Below are positions 27,298-34,903 of a stretch of 64,000 bases of DNA, one piece after another. Source of the DNA: Promethearchaeia archaeon. GTDB lineage: Archaea > Asgardarchaeota > Lokiarchaeia > Sigyniarchaeales > SOKP01. The position numbers were made by a program, and so were the translations under genes. Position 1 is the stretch's first letter. Each line of letters opens with the position of its first letter. The stretch covers positions 27,628 through 91,627 of the forward strand of contig JAHQWK010000026.1 of NCBI GenBank assembly GCA_029856145.1. Direction: 5' to 3'. The notes under the pieces were generated by a model that made no database searches, had not been told where the DNA came from, and was given only the letters and a program-made list of their open reading frames with translations.

Positions 27298-28584
27298 TTA
27301 GATTGAAATATTTTCTATTTGACTATTGATTTCTTCGAGTGCACTTTTACTATCAATATCAACTTTTCTAATACCTGTGAAACTCCAAAAGCCAAGTGTA
27401 CAAATTACACCGAGGAATCCACTATAGAAAAACAACGACGGAATACCTAAAATTAAGGCCATTGGCCCTGCAAGTAATGCGCCTATTGGTGATATCGCTG
27501 AAGATAAGGCATGATCAATTGAAGTTACTCTTCCCATTTTATCAATAGGTACTGTAGTTTGTAAAAACGTTTGATAGAGAGCATTTATTATTGGTAAATT
27601 AAACCCTAAAATAGCCCCCCCTAAACCTATAATATAATAGTTACCTATAGGTGCTATCGCAAATATCATGTATCCTATCAAAGCAATTATAATACTAATA
27701 AAAATCACTCTGAGTTTATTTTTCCAATTCTTCTTAATTGAAGTAACTAACGCTCCAGCAATCATACCACCTGTGAAAGTAATTTCAGCTAATGCTAAAT
27801 GCCCGACGCCCCCTCCATGATTATCAATGATGAATAAAGACATAAGTGCGTTAACAGGTTGGATTAAGAAATTTAATAACATCGATAGGATTACCATAAT
27901 CACTAATCCAGGAATAATTTTTAATGTTTTTAGACCTAATCTAAATTCTTTGAAAAATGAGCTTTTTGCCTTTTTTTCTTCAGTATGATTGACTTGTCTC
28001 ACAGAAGGGATGTTTATCAGTAATAGTGGTATCAATGCAATAAAAAATGTAATAACGTCCACCCAGAGAATCATATATACTGATAAAAAAACTAACATCA
28101 TTGCCCCTATAAATGGTGCTAAAAGCTGAACTACACCTGTAAACAAAAAGTTAACCCCATTAATTCTTGATAGCTTATCTTTCGGAACCATTGTTGGAAT
28201 GATTGCATTAACAGTAGGTACATGGAATGCTTGAAATACACTGCGAAGGCTGATAAAGAGATAAACAATCCAAATATCTGGACTCCCAAAATAAAAGATA
28301 ATTATCAAGAGAATCGTAATATATGCTTGTAATGAATCTACAACTATAATAAGTACCTTTCGATTAATTCTATCTGCAATTACCCCTGCAAAAGGCATAC
28401 AAATAGTCATCATTAGTATATATAAAAATGAAGCAAAAGCACTTATTATGGGATCGTTGTAAATATCTGCGATCCAAAACGTTATTACAAAAAATACCAC
28501 CATCGAACCAAGCAAAGAAAATAATTGGCCACTCCAAAAAAATAAATAACTCTTAAATGTTCCCTTATTCGCAATTTCTTCCAT
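27298..28584 (-). CDS. MFS transporter (first of tandem pair)
   Basis: A 428-residue, 12-helix major facilitator protein with FAGVIADRINRKVLIIVVDSL between TM2 and TM3 (motif A), FHVPTVNAIIPTMVPKDKLS and TVPIDKMGRVTSID. The ATG at 28584 is preceded by AGGGGAT. It follows the M29 aminopeptidase by 69 bp and precedes its paralogue by 35 bp. Tandem MFS paralogues may act as a heteromeric or two-substrate export system. With the peptide/SagB/peptidase genes upstream on the same strand, export of a peptide-derived product is conceivable, though MFS carriers of this type also export drugs or siderophores. Confidence 0.88.
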   Translation of the reverse strand: MEEIANKGTFKSYLFFWSGQLFSLLGSMVVFFVITFWIADIYNDPIISAFASFLYILMMTICMPFAGVIADRINRKVLIIVVDSLQAYITILLIIIFYFGSPDIWIVYLFISLRSVFQAFHVPTVNAIIPTMVPKDKLSRINGVNFLFTGVVQLLAPFIGAMMLVFLSVYMILWVDVITFFIALIPLLLINIPSVRQVNHTEEKKAKSSFFKEFRLGLKTLKIIPGLVIMVILSMLLNFLIQPVNALMSLFIIDNHGGGVGHLALAEITFTGGMIAGALVTSIKKNWKNKLRVIFISIIIALIGYMIFAIAPIGNYYIIGLGGAILGFNLPIINALYQTFLQTTVPIDKMGRVTSIDHALSSAISPIGALLAGPMALILGIPSLFFYSGFLGVICTLGFWSFTGIRKVDIDSKSALEEINSQIENISI

Positions 28585-28653
28585 TCTTTATCCCCTAATT
28601 TCCTAATTTTTTTTTAATATATTTAATTAAATTTTTTTCTTAAATTATTCATT

Positions 28654-29763
28654 TTAGATTTTCCACTTTCCTTCTTCATAAATTATATTACTATCGGCTA
28701 CAATTTTTGAACCTGGGACTTTCATATCTTTTAGTAGATCCCAATGAATTGAAGAGACATTTTTTGAGCCAGTCCATTCGAAACCTAAACCTAAAGCACA
28801 ATGTAGTGTACCACCCATTTTCTCATCAAATAACATATTCTTAGTAAATTTCGTAACCCCATAATTCGTTCCGATAGCAAATTCACCTATTCTATTAGCA
28901 TTCTCTATTTTTAATATTTCTTCGAGGATTTCTTCACCTTTTTGAGCTGCCGCTTTAATTACTATTCCATCTTTAAACTCTAAATAGATATTTTCGACTT
29001 CTTTCCCCATATATATCCCGGGATATGTAAACCTAATATGCCCATTAACAGAATCTTCTACAGGACCAGTATAAATTTCACCATCAGGTAAATTTCTCTG
29101 ACCACTGCAATTTATCCATTTTCGACCCTTAACTGACAATAATAAGTCTGTATCTTCTCCAATAACGTGAATTTCTTTAACACCATTTAAATAATCAACA
29201 AAAACTTCTTGTTGCCTTTGCATTTTGCGCCATTCCTCAATAGGATTCTCTTTATCTAGGAACAAACTCTTGGTTATAAAATCGGAATATGAAAATAAAT
29301 CCATATTTGCTTCTTGGGCATAAGCGTTACAAGCATAGGGAAGTACCATCCACTTTAATTCTCCTTTAGAAGTCCTTTGCTCATAAATCTTCATCAATTC
29401 TTTCCTTTCGGGAGCACTCCTATATTTAGATAATATTTCGGGATTAATGTTACTATATTTGCGTGAATTATAATCTGCTCGTATTTCTATTATATGATCA
29501 GCTTCTTTAGATGCAAATTCTTCAATTTTATTAACATATAACAACTGTTCTTCTGAAGCAAATTTATAAAAAGTTTCTCTTATTCCTTCAATACTAGGCT
29601 TAATTATTGGATGAGCCCCAACTTTAATAACTTCTAGGTTTAAAACTTGAAATAAATCTTGTGCAAATGCAGGTCCACCTATATAAACCGTATGCCCCTT
29701 CTTTATCTCAAGTGAATATTCTACCACAATCTTAGCCAGTTTTTCATAAATTGGATTAATCAT
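28654..29763 (-). CDS. M29 family aminopeptidase (AmpS/aminopeptidase T-like)
   Basis: A 369-residue metallo-aminopeptidase of the thermophilic M29 family. The N-terminus LAKIVVEYSLEIKKGHTVYI and the central IHVIGEDTDLLLSVKGRKWI are characteristic. Metal ligands are expected in GEIYTGPVEDSVNGH and AIGTNYG / CALGLGFEW, where Glu and His residues are present. The family removes N-terminal residues from peptides in the cytosol. AAAGGTGAT lies 8 bases before the ATG at 29763. In the context of the peptide genes upstream it could trim leader residues, but M29 enzymes are also general housekeeping peptidases. Confidence 0.88.
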   Translation of the reverse strand: MINPIYEKLAKIVVEYSLEIKKGHTVYIGGPAFAQDLFQVLNLEVIKVGAHPIIKPSIEGIRETFYKFASEEQLLYVNKIEEFASKEADHIIEIRADYNSRKYSNINPEILSKYRSAPERKELMKIYEQRTSKGELKWMVLPYACNAYAQEANMDLFSYSDFITKSLFLDKENPIEEWRKMQRQQEVFVDYLNGVKEIHVIGEDTDLLLSVKGRKWINCSGQRNLPDGEIYTGPVEDSVNGHIRFTYPGIYMGKEVENIYLEFKDGIVIKAAAQKGEEILEEILKIENANRIGEFAIGTNYGVTKFTKNMLFDEKMGGTLHCALGLGFEWTGSKNVSSIHWDLLKDMKVPGSKIVADSNIIYEEGKWKI

Positions 29764-29785
29764 TTTATATAATCACCTTTATTTA

Positions 29786-30715
29786 TTACATTTTATCAAT
29801 TAATTCATTCAGCTTTGAAATAACTTCTTCTGAAGAGCTCGTGAATTTGAAAACACCTTCCTCAAGAGTACCCTCAATTCCATCCGCAACTATCTCATAA
29901 ACCATATTCTCAGCATCTTCATTTGATTTATCTAACGCTTGGGCAAATTTATCAATTGGTAAATTATTAAGGAGCTTGATTAAACCACTTACTCTCTTTT
30001 TAATCTTTTCCTTTTTATCAGGTTCCAAGATAATTGCTGTCTTAATTTTTGGCCTTCCTTTCTTTTTTCCAAATTGCTTTCCAAGTTTTTCACCTATTTC
30101 CTCTATACCCGAGTCTTTTACCACTTGCTCAATATCTTCTCCCATTAACTCCAAATTGCGCCCCAATTTTTCCAATTTTGCTAAATCTCCAATGTTATTT
30201 TTAACAAATTTCATAGACTTTCGAACCAACTCTGAAACTGAAGCACCTAAACCATCTGCCCAATCTCTCCACTCATCACTCATTTCAGGATCAACAGAAA
30301 TGTTTATCCTTGATACTTTCTTTTTTATGTTTTCTATTCTTTTTCTCACTTTTTCATCAAATTTCGCTTCATGTTTTTCAAATTTCTCTTTCAGACGTTC
30401 AAGCTTGTCTTTCGCATCTTCAATATGATCTTTGGCATCATCTCCATATTGCTCTAATTCTCCTTTTATATTTCCAACTTCATTAAGTAAACTTTCTCGT
30501 TCTTCCATAAGTTCATCCAATTCATCCCTCAAATCGTCTTTTATATCTTCAGCCTCATCTTTTAAATCTTCAATGACATCCTTTAATTCATCATGCAAGT
30601 CGTCTAATTCAAAATTCAATTTGTCCTTTAAGTCATTTAATTCCCATTTTACTTTACTTCTCTCTCTTTCCTCTTCATTTAATTCTTTTTCATTCCATCC
30701 TTCATCATTCGACAT
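29786..30715 (-). CDS. Coiled-coil protein with ribbon-helix-helix-like domain
   Basis: The first 130 residues are a charged heptad coiled coil (KWELNDLKDKLNFELDDLHD and similar). Then SRINISVDPEMSDEWRDWAD followed by GLGASVSELVRKSMKFV matches a ribbon-helix-helix fold: one strand, a helix, a G-x-S turn and a second helix. The C-terminal 130 residues are helical (LGKQFGKKKGRPKIKTAI is basic). AGGAGG precedes the ATG at 30715 by 6-7 bases. It lies 69 bp downstream of the bactofilin-like gene. It might bind DNA or join a filament; both are inference. Confidence 0.7.
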   Translation of the reverse strand: MSNDEGWNEKELNEEERERSKVKWELNDLKDKLNFELDDLHDELKDVIEDLKDEAEDIKDDLRDELDELMEERESLLNEVGNIKGELEQYGDDAKDHIEDAKDKLERLKEKFEKHEAKFDEKVRKRIENIKKKVSRINISVDPEMSDEWRDWADGLGASVSELVRKSMKFVKNNIGDLAKLEKLGRNLELMGEDIEQVVKDSGIEEIGEKLGKQFGKKKGRPKIKTAIILEPDKKEKIKKRVSGLIKLLNNLPIDKFAQALDKSNEDAENMVYEIVADGIEGTLEEGVFKFTSSSEEVISKLNELIDKM

Positions 30716-30784
30716 TTTAATTCCTCCTAATTTCTTTTATTTTTTTTTCATTATTTTTTAATTTTAATTCATATATACTTAATT

Positions 30785-31468
30785 CTAATATAACAAATCT
30801 CTTTCTGTAATTTGAATAGGTTCATTAGCCAAGGTTGCTTTTTTGTGAACCTCAATACTGTCAACATAATAAAGGTTTCCTGAAATCTCCGTTCCCTCAC
30901 CAATATAGACATTTCGCCCTCTAACATCTCCTACAACAAAAGATCTTATAAGATCAACATTGTTTTTAGCGAAAATGCTTCCATGCACTTTACTAAGATG
31001 TTTATAAATACTTTTACCCAACGAACGTTCACGACCTAGAGTTACATCATTTCCAGATACATCTCCATGAATTGTTGATGATCCTGTAATTTTAATCAGT
31101 TTCTGAGATGAGATTCCACCTTTGACACTTGCAGAACCTGAAATATTAATTCCCTGAAGAGCCTCAACTCTATCTCCTACCCTTAATGAACCTGAGTTTA
31201 CTAATGTTCCTTTAACTAATATCTCCCCTCCAACTGTCATTGAACCAGAAGATTTTGCATTACCATCTCCATGAAGGGATCCTATAAGCCTAAACGAGCC
31301 AGAACTTTTGACATCACCATGAACAGTCAAACTCCCTTCCCCCCTCAATGAACCAGAGGATTGAAAGCCATTACACTCAAAATTTCCCTTTATTTTAGCA
31401 GAGCCCGAAATATGTATCTCATCATCAATTTTTCCCCCCGAAAGGGTTCCTGATCCAGAAATTTTCAT
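30785..31468 (-). CDS. Bactofilin-like polymer-forming beta-helix protein
   Basis: A 227-residue protein built almost wholly of short beta-helix repeats with an ISGSG-type turn: MKISGSGTLSGGKIDDEIHI, GSAKIKGNFECNGFQSSGSL, SSGSFRLIGSLHGDG, ISGSASVKGG, ITGSSTIHGDVSG. This repeat is that of bactofilin-type cytoskeletal proteins, including Bacillus YhbE/YhbF relatives. These form filaments on the cytosolic side of the membrane, as scaffolds. No membrane segment is present. A strong ribosome-binding site (GGGAGGTAAG) lies before the ATG at 31468. It sits between SagB and the coiled-coil gene in the same run. Confidence 0.82.
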   Translation of the reverse strand: MKISGSGTLSGGKIDDEIHISGSAKIKGNFECNGFQSSGSLRGEGSLTVHGDVKSSGSFRLIGSLHGDGNAKSSGSMTVGGEILVKGTLVNSGSLRVGDRVEALQGINISGSASVKGGISSQKLIKITGSSTIHGDVSGNDVTLGRERSLGKSIYKHLSKVHGSIFAKNNVDLIRSFVVGDVRGRNVYIGEGTEISGNLYYVDSIEVHKKATLANEPIQITERDLLY

Positions 31469-31530
31469 TTTTCTTACCTCCCTCTTTATTTTTTTTTTTT
31501 TTCTAATTTTATTTTTAAATTAATTTTTTA

Positions 31531-32259
31531 TTATATTTTCCCAACTGGTGCCAGATAAAGAGTGATTTCGTTCTCTCCATCGACACCAATAAATTTATCA
31601 AGTTCATCTTGCTTATATGCAACAATGGCACATGTACCAGTACTTATTGCCTCACACGCAAGATAAAGGTTTTGGCAAATATGACCAACTCCCATTAAAA
31701 TATCTTTAAGAGAATCTTCTCCATATCGCCACTCCAATCTATATGGTCTAGCAGTCCAGATAAAAACAACAGATGCTTTTCCAATAAAGGCTTGCCCATG
31801 GCACACTTCGACTAATTTCTCAGATAGACCAGTTTTATTAGTGTCTAAAACCAATAATTTATGTTCTACTGCTAAATATCGATATAATCCAGGCGCTAAC
31901 CCTTCAATATTATTTACTACTAAATATGTTTCATATGGATGCATTGCTCCACCAGAAGGAACTGTTCGTTTAGTTACCAACCCACCACGAGCAAGTTCCT
32001 TTACTCCTTGTGTAGCCCATAGCAAAAAAGATAATTCCTCTATAGTTAATTCAGCTTCAAGATACTTTCGACGACTTTCTCGATTATTTATTGCCTGCAT
32101 TAAGGAAATATCATCTAATTTAATAGAATCATGTGATATTAAGTCAATTAATCTAGCATCTTCAGGATACGGCTTTTGGATTGGAGGGATAGGAAAACCC
32201 TTCATTTGATCTGTTTCATCTTCCAAAACCGGATTTTTAAGATATTTTCGATATTCCAT
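31531..32259 (-). CDS. SagB-type flavin-dependent oxidoreductase (nitroreductase superfamily)
   Basis: A 242-residue FMN enzyme of the SagB/ThcOx family. The FMN phosphate motif is NRESRRKYLEAELT (about residues 59-72). SGGAMHPYETYLVV is the hallmark PSxGAxHPxExY segment. ILMGVGHICQNLYLACEAIS is the dimer helix, and the end LYLAPVGKI is the usual C-terminus. In TOMM and thiopeptide pathways SagB enzymes oxidise azolines in peptides; other members act on different substrates. No YcaO partner is seen here. TAGGAGGAATT precedes the ATG at 32259. Two tiny paralogous peptide genes lie just upstream, the nearer 22 bp away. Confidence 0.85.
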   Translation of the reverse strand: MEYRKYLKNPVLEDETDQMKGFPIPPIQKPYPEDARLIDLISHDSIKLDDISLMQAINNRESRRKYLEAELTIEELSFLLWATQGVKELARGGLVTKRTVPSGGAMHPYETYLVVNNIEGLAPGLYRYLAVEHKLLVLDTNKTGLSEKLVEVCHGQAFIGKASVVFIWTARPYRLEWRYGEDSLKDILMGVGHICQNLYLACEAISTGTCAIVAYKQDELDKFIGVDGENEITLYLAPVGKI

Positions 32260-32280
32260 GTTATAATTCCTCCTAGTTAA

Positions 32281-32376
32281 TTAATAATATCGTTTAGCAC
32301 GAATTTGAGCATCCAACTTAGCTTTTAGATCCTTATAATACTCATATCCAATTTCTTTTCTTTCTATTCTTTTCAT
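32281..32376 (-). CDS. Tiny peptide A (31 aa), precursor-like, ends in Tyr-Tyr
   Basis: ATG at 32376 with GAGGTT 7-8 bases before it, stop TAA at 32283-32281. The 31-residue product is basic and helical: N-terminus MKRIERKEIG, core YEYYKDLKAKLDA, C-terminus KRYY. Its core aligns with the neighbouring 27-32-residue peptide (YEYYK, KA, DA, terminal YY), so two independent tiny frames encode the same pattern, strong support for coding. It is 22 bp upstream of the SagB-type oxidoreductase. This is the arrangement of a RiPP precursor and its modifying enzyme; the tyrosines are plausible sites of oxidation. That function is inference. Confidence 0.72.
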   Translation of the reverse strand: MKRIERKEIGYEYYKDLKAKLDAQIRAKRYY

Positions 32377-32468
32377 TTTTTTAACCTCTAATTCATATTT
32401 ATTTCTTTTCTTTATGATGTTTTAATAATTTTGATGATCATGATAAAAAAAAATAAAAAAAATTGTAT

Positions 32469-32552
32469 TTAATAATACATTTTATCAACAAACGCTCTTT
32501 TAGCGTCAAACTGGGCTTTAACATTTTTGTAATATTCATAACTATTTTCCAT
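32469..32552 (-). CDS. Tiny peptide B (27-32 aa), precursor-like, ends in Tyr-Tyr
   Basis: A 27-residue frame from the ATG at 32552 to TAA 32471-32469: MENSYEYYKNVKAQFDA, then a basic stretch ending DKMYY. GGTGA lies 9 bases before this ATG; an upstream in-frame ATG at 32567 would add MVKKK and is also possible. Compared with peptide A, the residues kept are YEYYK, KA, DA and the last two tyrosines, with a two-residue length difference near the C-terminus. The pair looks like a tandem duplication under selection. The next gene downstream is peptide A, then SagB. Confidence 0.7.
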   Translation of the reverse strand: MENSYEYYKNVKAQFDAKRAFVDKMYY

Positions 32553-32597
32553 TTTTTTTTTCACCATTTTTTTATTTTTTTTTTAATTTTTTTTTGA

Positions 32598-32672
32598 GTG
32601 TGTATAATTTTTTATTCTCTGATCATGAAGTGTGTATTATCATATTTAAATGTTGTGTATTGAAGTGTGTAT
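32598..32672 (-). promoter_or_regulatory. Tandem GTGTGTAT motifs and TATA-like box upstream of the peptide genes
   Basis: The motif GTGTGTAT (read on the plus strand) occurs at 32598-32605, 32630-32637 and 32665-32672, with a close copy TTGTGTAT at 32653-32660. The three exact copies are spaced 32 and 35 bp apart, roughly three helical turns. On the transcribed minus strand they read ATACACAC and flank a TATA-like TTTAAATA at about 32643-32650. The block sits between the ubiquitin-like gene and peptide B, where a promoter of the peptide/SagB run would be expected. Tandem operators are the likely reading. Confidence 0.45.
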
Positions 32673-32770
32673 TTTTGATCGTAAAAAGTATGAATATTAA
32701 GGGGAAGAGACGTTCTATTCATGCTTTAGTGAATTGCATGGGGGGGTGTACTAAAAAATTCAATACACAA
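32653..32770. repeat. 12 bp perfect inverted repeat around a 94 bp spacer
   Basis: TTGTGTATTGAA at 32653-32664 is the exact reverse complement of TTCAATACACAA at 32759-32770. The left arm overlaps the GTGTGTAT motif block. The spacer contains a G7 run near 32740-32746, unusual in this AT-rich DNA. It could be a binding site pair for the same regulator as the tandem motifs, or the ends of a small element; no target duplication is evident. Confidence 0.4.
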
Positions 32771-32809
32771 AAAAAATTTAAAAAAAAAATAAAAAGATTA
32801 AATAGAATT

Positions 32810-33142
32810 TTATCCAGCAGTACTAGCAGGGATTAATAGAATATCGTCACCATTATTTACGTCATAGTCTTTTAATGAGCTATTTTCATCCATTGTAACG
32901 CCACCAGATGATAAATGAAAATCATTAGGATCAAGTCCATATAAATTTCCTAATGTATGTTTAATATCATTCACATTATTACTGTCATTCACAGTTAATT
33001 TTTCTTTCTTTTCACCAGGACCAATTGTTGACATGAAGTATAAAGTTAATTTCTTTCCTGCTGAAGGGGTTTTAGACGCGGGAGTTTTAGATTTTACTGG
33101 TTCTTCTCCACCCAAATTTTCATCAAATTCATCAAAACTCAT
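32810..33142 (-). CDS. Ubiquitin-like beta-grasp protein
   Basis: A 110-residue protein. The first 30 residues are a low-complexity tail with TPASKTPSAGKK. The rest is a ubiquitin-like fold: KKLTLYFMSTIGPGEKKEKL (strands 1-2), VNDIKHTLGNLYGLDPNDFHL (helix 1 and turn), SSGGVTMDENSSLKDYDVNN (the position of ubiquitin's Asp52-Tyr59 loop) and GDDILLIPASTAG (last strand). It ends exactly in Thr-Ala-Gly with one terminal glycine and no residues to remove, not the usual Gly-Gly. No E1, E2 or JAMM protease gene is near. It may be a conjugated modifier or only a fold relative. Start ATG 33142. Confidence 0.8.
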   Translation of the reverse strand: MSFDEFDENLGGEEPVKSKTPASKTPSAGKKLTLYFMSTIGPGEKKEKLTVNDSNNVNDIKHTLGNLYGLDPNDFHLSSGGVTMDENSSLKDYDVNNGDDILLIPASTAG

Positions 33143-33458
33143 TCATATCACTTCCAAATTTTTTATTAATTTTGTTTTTTTTATTTTAAATTTACTTATA
33201 CTTAATAAAATGGCATTAAAAATTTATTATAAAACCCTTTGGAATGATTTTGAAGTTTTTTAAGATTAGTAAAGGAGATCGCATTATACTTGATAGTTAA
33301 ATAAAAAAAGAGGGAAATTAAAATTGGATTTCAGTCTAAAGTGCTGATGATCAATCCGAAAAGTTGTTTCCGGAAATGATCTTCAAATTTTCTGATTTTC
33401 ATTCATAAATGGACAATAACATCATATCTTATAATTATTTTTCTAATTCCTTTTCCTC
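33143..33458. other. Gene-free stretch between ubiquitin-like gene and small-gene pair
   Basis: About 316 bp. I see no frame longer than a few codons with a credible start on either strand. It contains the promoter region of the ubiquitin-like gene (AT-rich, nearest 33143-33200) and a TTTCCGGAAA palindrome near 33367-33376. Nothing else is recognisable. Confidence 0.4.
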
Positions 33459-33632
33459 TCATTTTTTTAAACCCCTAGTTAATAAATTATCAACACACTC
33501 AATATGTGTTTTCAGATCTTCCATGAAAAATATAGACTTCAAAACCTTTTTGTTTGTTGATTCCTGAAGCCTGTTTATATGACCAGAAATCATTCTAACT
33601 TCTTCTAAAAATATATAATATTCTACTGACAT
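33459..33632 (-). CDS. Small hypothetical protein (57 aa), second of a pair
   Basis: ATG at 33632, stop TGA 33461-33459. The product starts MSVEYYIFLEEVRMISGHIN and ends NLLTRGLKK; it is helical, soluble, and contains one cysteine. The ATG begins 2 bp after the stop of the 93-residue gene on the same strand, so the two are probably translationally coupled. No family recognised. Its start region MSVEYY and the adjoining gene pair suggest a toxin-antitoxin-like or small-complex arrangement, with no motif to support either. Confidence 0.45.
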   Translation of the reverse strand: MSVEYYIFLEEVRMISGHINRLQESTNKKVLKSIFFMEDLKTHIECVDNLLTRGLKK

Positions 33633-33634
33633 TT

Positions 33635-33916
33635 CTAATCACTTAATTTGCTTATTAGGTAATTTATTTTGATTAAATGTTGATGTATTTCAAATAGGTC
33701 CCCATCAGCAAATTCATTCTTCAAAATTGCTTGGTAGAGAAGATCTCTTTCGGAAAAGGGGATTTTTTCTGTTCCTGCATATAAGTCTGGACTCCTTTTT
33801 GATTCTCCAAATTCAGAAAATGAAACTATGATATCAGCAAAATTGATTGGCTCTATCCTCAGAATTTCCTGATTAATGACTATCTTATATTTTTTACCTA
33901 TAGATTTAAAGCTCAT
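33635..33916 (-). CDS. Hypothetical protein (93 aa), first of a pair
   Basis: A 93-residue soluble protein, start ATG 33916. It has an N-terminal beta hairpin (KYKIVINQEILRIEPINF) and C-terminal helices (SERDLLYQAILKNEF, LFEIHQHLIKINYLISKL). No cysteine clusters or membrane segments. It is followed almost without a gap by a 57-residue frame on the same strand. I do not recognise the family. Confidence 0.5.
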   Translation of the reverse strand: MSFKSIGKKYKIVINQEILRIEPINFADIIVSFSEFGESKRSPDLYAGTEKIPFSERDLLYQAILKNEFADGDLFEIHQHLIKINYLISKLSD

Positions 33917-34159
33917 AATTTTAATATAGACAAGCTTCGATATATAGTTTTTATTGCGGAACTTTCTGCGAAGTTCGAACTAAAGAAAAAGAATTAAAAA
34001 CAAACCTAACTTTTTTTAATAAATTTTAGGTGTTTAACTGATTAAAATTAGTAATTTCTATTATTGTATCAATCATAGGAAAAACTACATGACTCTAACG
34101 CTTTTAAATTAAAAAGATAAATTTGTATCTACTAATCGATATAAAAATTGAATATTAGA

Positions 34160-34396
34160 ATGACCAGAGAAGTTCCACAGAATAAAATATGTGTGGATTG
34201 CGGAAAATTAATATCTTATTCAGAGTTTTTAAGGGATAATCCTTCTATTTCAGAATTAAGAGCTAAGGATTTATGGAATGATTCTATGATTACTATTTTT
34301 TGCCCCGATTGTTATTTCAATCGGCCTGAAAGGCCATTTAAAGTAAAACGGGGTTATTTTAATTATTATGGTAAGTCTCGATCATACCATAAATAG
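34160..34396 (+). CDS. Small zinc-ribbon protein
   Basis: 78 residues from the ATG at 34160 (a TTG four codons earlier, at 34148, is also possible). Two CxxC knuckles, CVDCGK and CPDCYF, are separated by about 35 residues, a treble-clef or zinc-ribbon spacing. The C-terminus is basic and tyrosine-rich (KVKRGYFNYYGKSRSYHK), suitable for nucleic acid binding. No named family. A TATA-like AT-rich stretch lies upstream at 34120-34150. Confidence 0.55.
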   Translation: MTREVPQNKICVDCGKLISYSEFLRDNPSISELRAKDLWNDSMITIFCPDCYFNRPERPFKVKRGYFNYYGKSRSYHK

Positions 34397-34515
34397 AAGG
34401 AACTCAATTAATAATATCTTTTCGTCTGACATATTAATTTGACATATTACGTATATTCCAACTTCCACTTTTTGTTGTATCTATCTTTATTAATGCAAAG
34501 TTTCATTGAGAAATC

Positions 34516-34752
34516 ATGTATCAAAGGTGTATAAGTGAAAAAATGGATTATTCAGAAACATTTTTAGAAATGCTTCAATTTCTCCAACTTACTTATAAAA
34601 AATTCCCTAAATTCATGATAGAAATCATGGCTGAGAATTATGGCATTCCCCTTAATGAGATTAAACCATTAATGATAAAATTCAGAAAACAAGGAATTTT
34701 ACTAATATTAAAAGAAGAAGGTTATACTTTTACATTAAATAATAATTTCTAG
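34516..34752 (+). CDS. Small helix-turn-helix-like protein (78 aa)
   Basis: A 78-residue soluble protein. MAENYGIPLNEIKPLMIKFR looks like a helix-turn-helix, followed by KQGILLILKEEGYTFTLN, a possible wing. The residues before (MDYSETFLEMLQFLQLTYKK) form a long helix. An in-frame ATG at residue 10 (34543) may be the true start. The pattern fits a mini winged helix, but no family can be named. Confidence 0.45.
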   Translation: MYQRCISEKMDYSETFLEMLQFLQLTYKKFPKFMIEIMAENYGIPLNEIKPLMIKFRKQGILLILKEEGYTFTLNNNF

Positions 34753-34903
34753 TTTTAAATAGAAACTTTCCCTACTTATACGACTTTTTTGATGACTTCA
34801 AATAACATAGATGAATTTTAAATAGTTAATTCTCATATTAATATTCAAACTCATAATTAAATCAAGAAATCAAAAACAACAATAATTTCTTAGAGAATAG
34901 AAA

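Noticed and set aside
30432..30761. Ser-rich plus-strand frame opposite the coiled-coil gene
   Set aside because: The Ser/Phe-rich content is the antisense reading of the charged Lys/Asp/Glu coiled coil.
32594..32836. 80-codon plus-strand frame across the peptide upstream region
   Set aside because: It consists of the repeat motifs and poly-A/T DNA, with no protein-like pattern.
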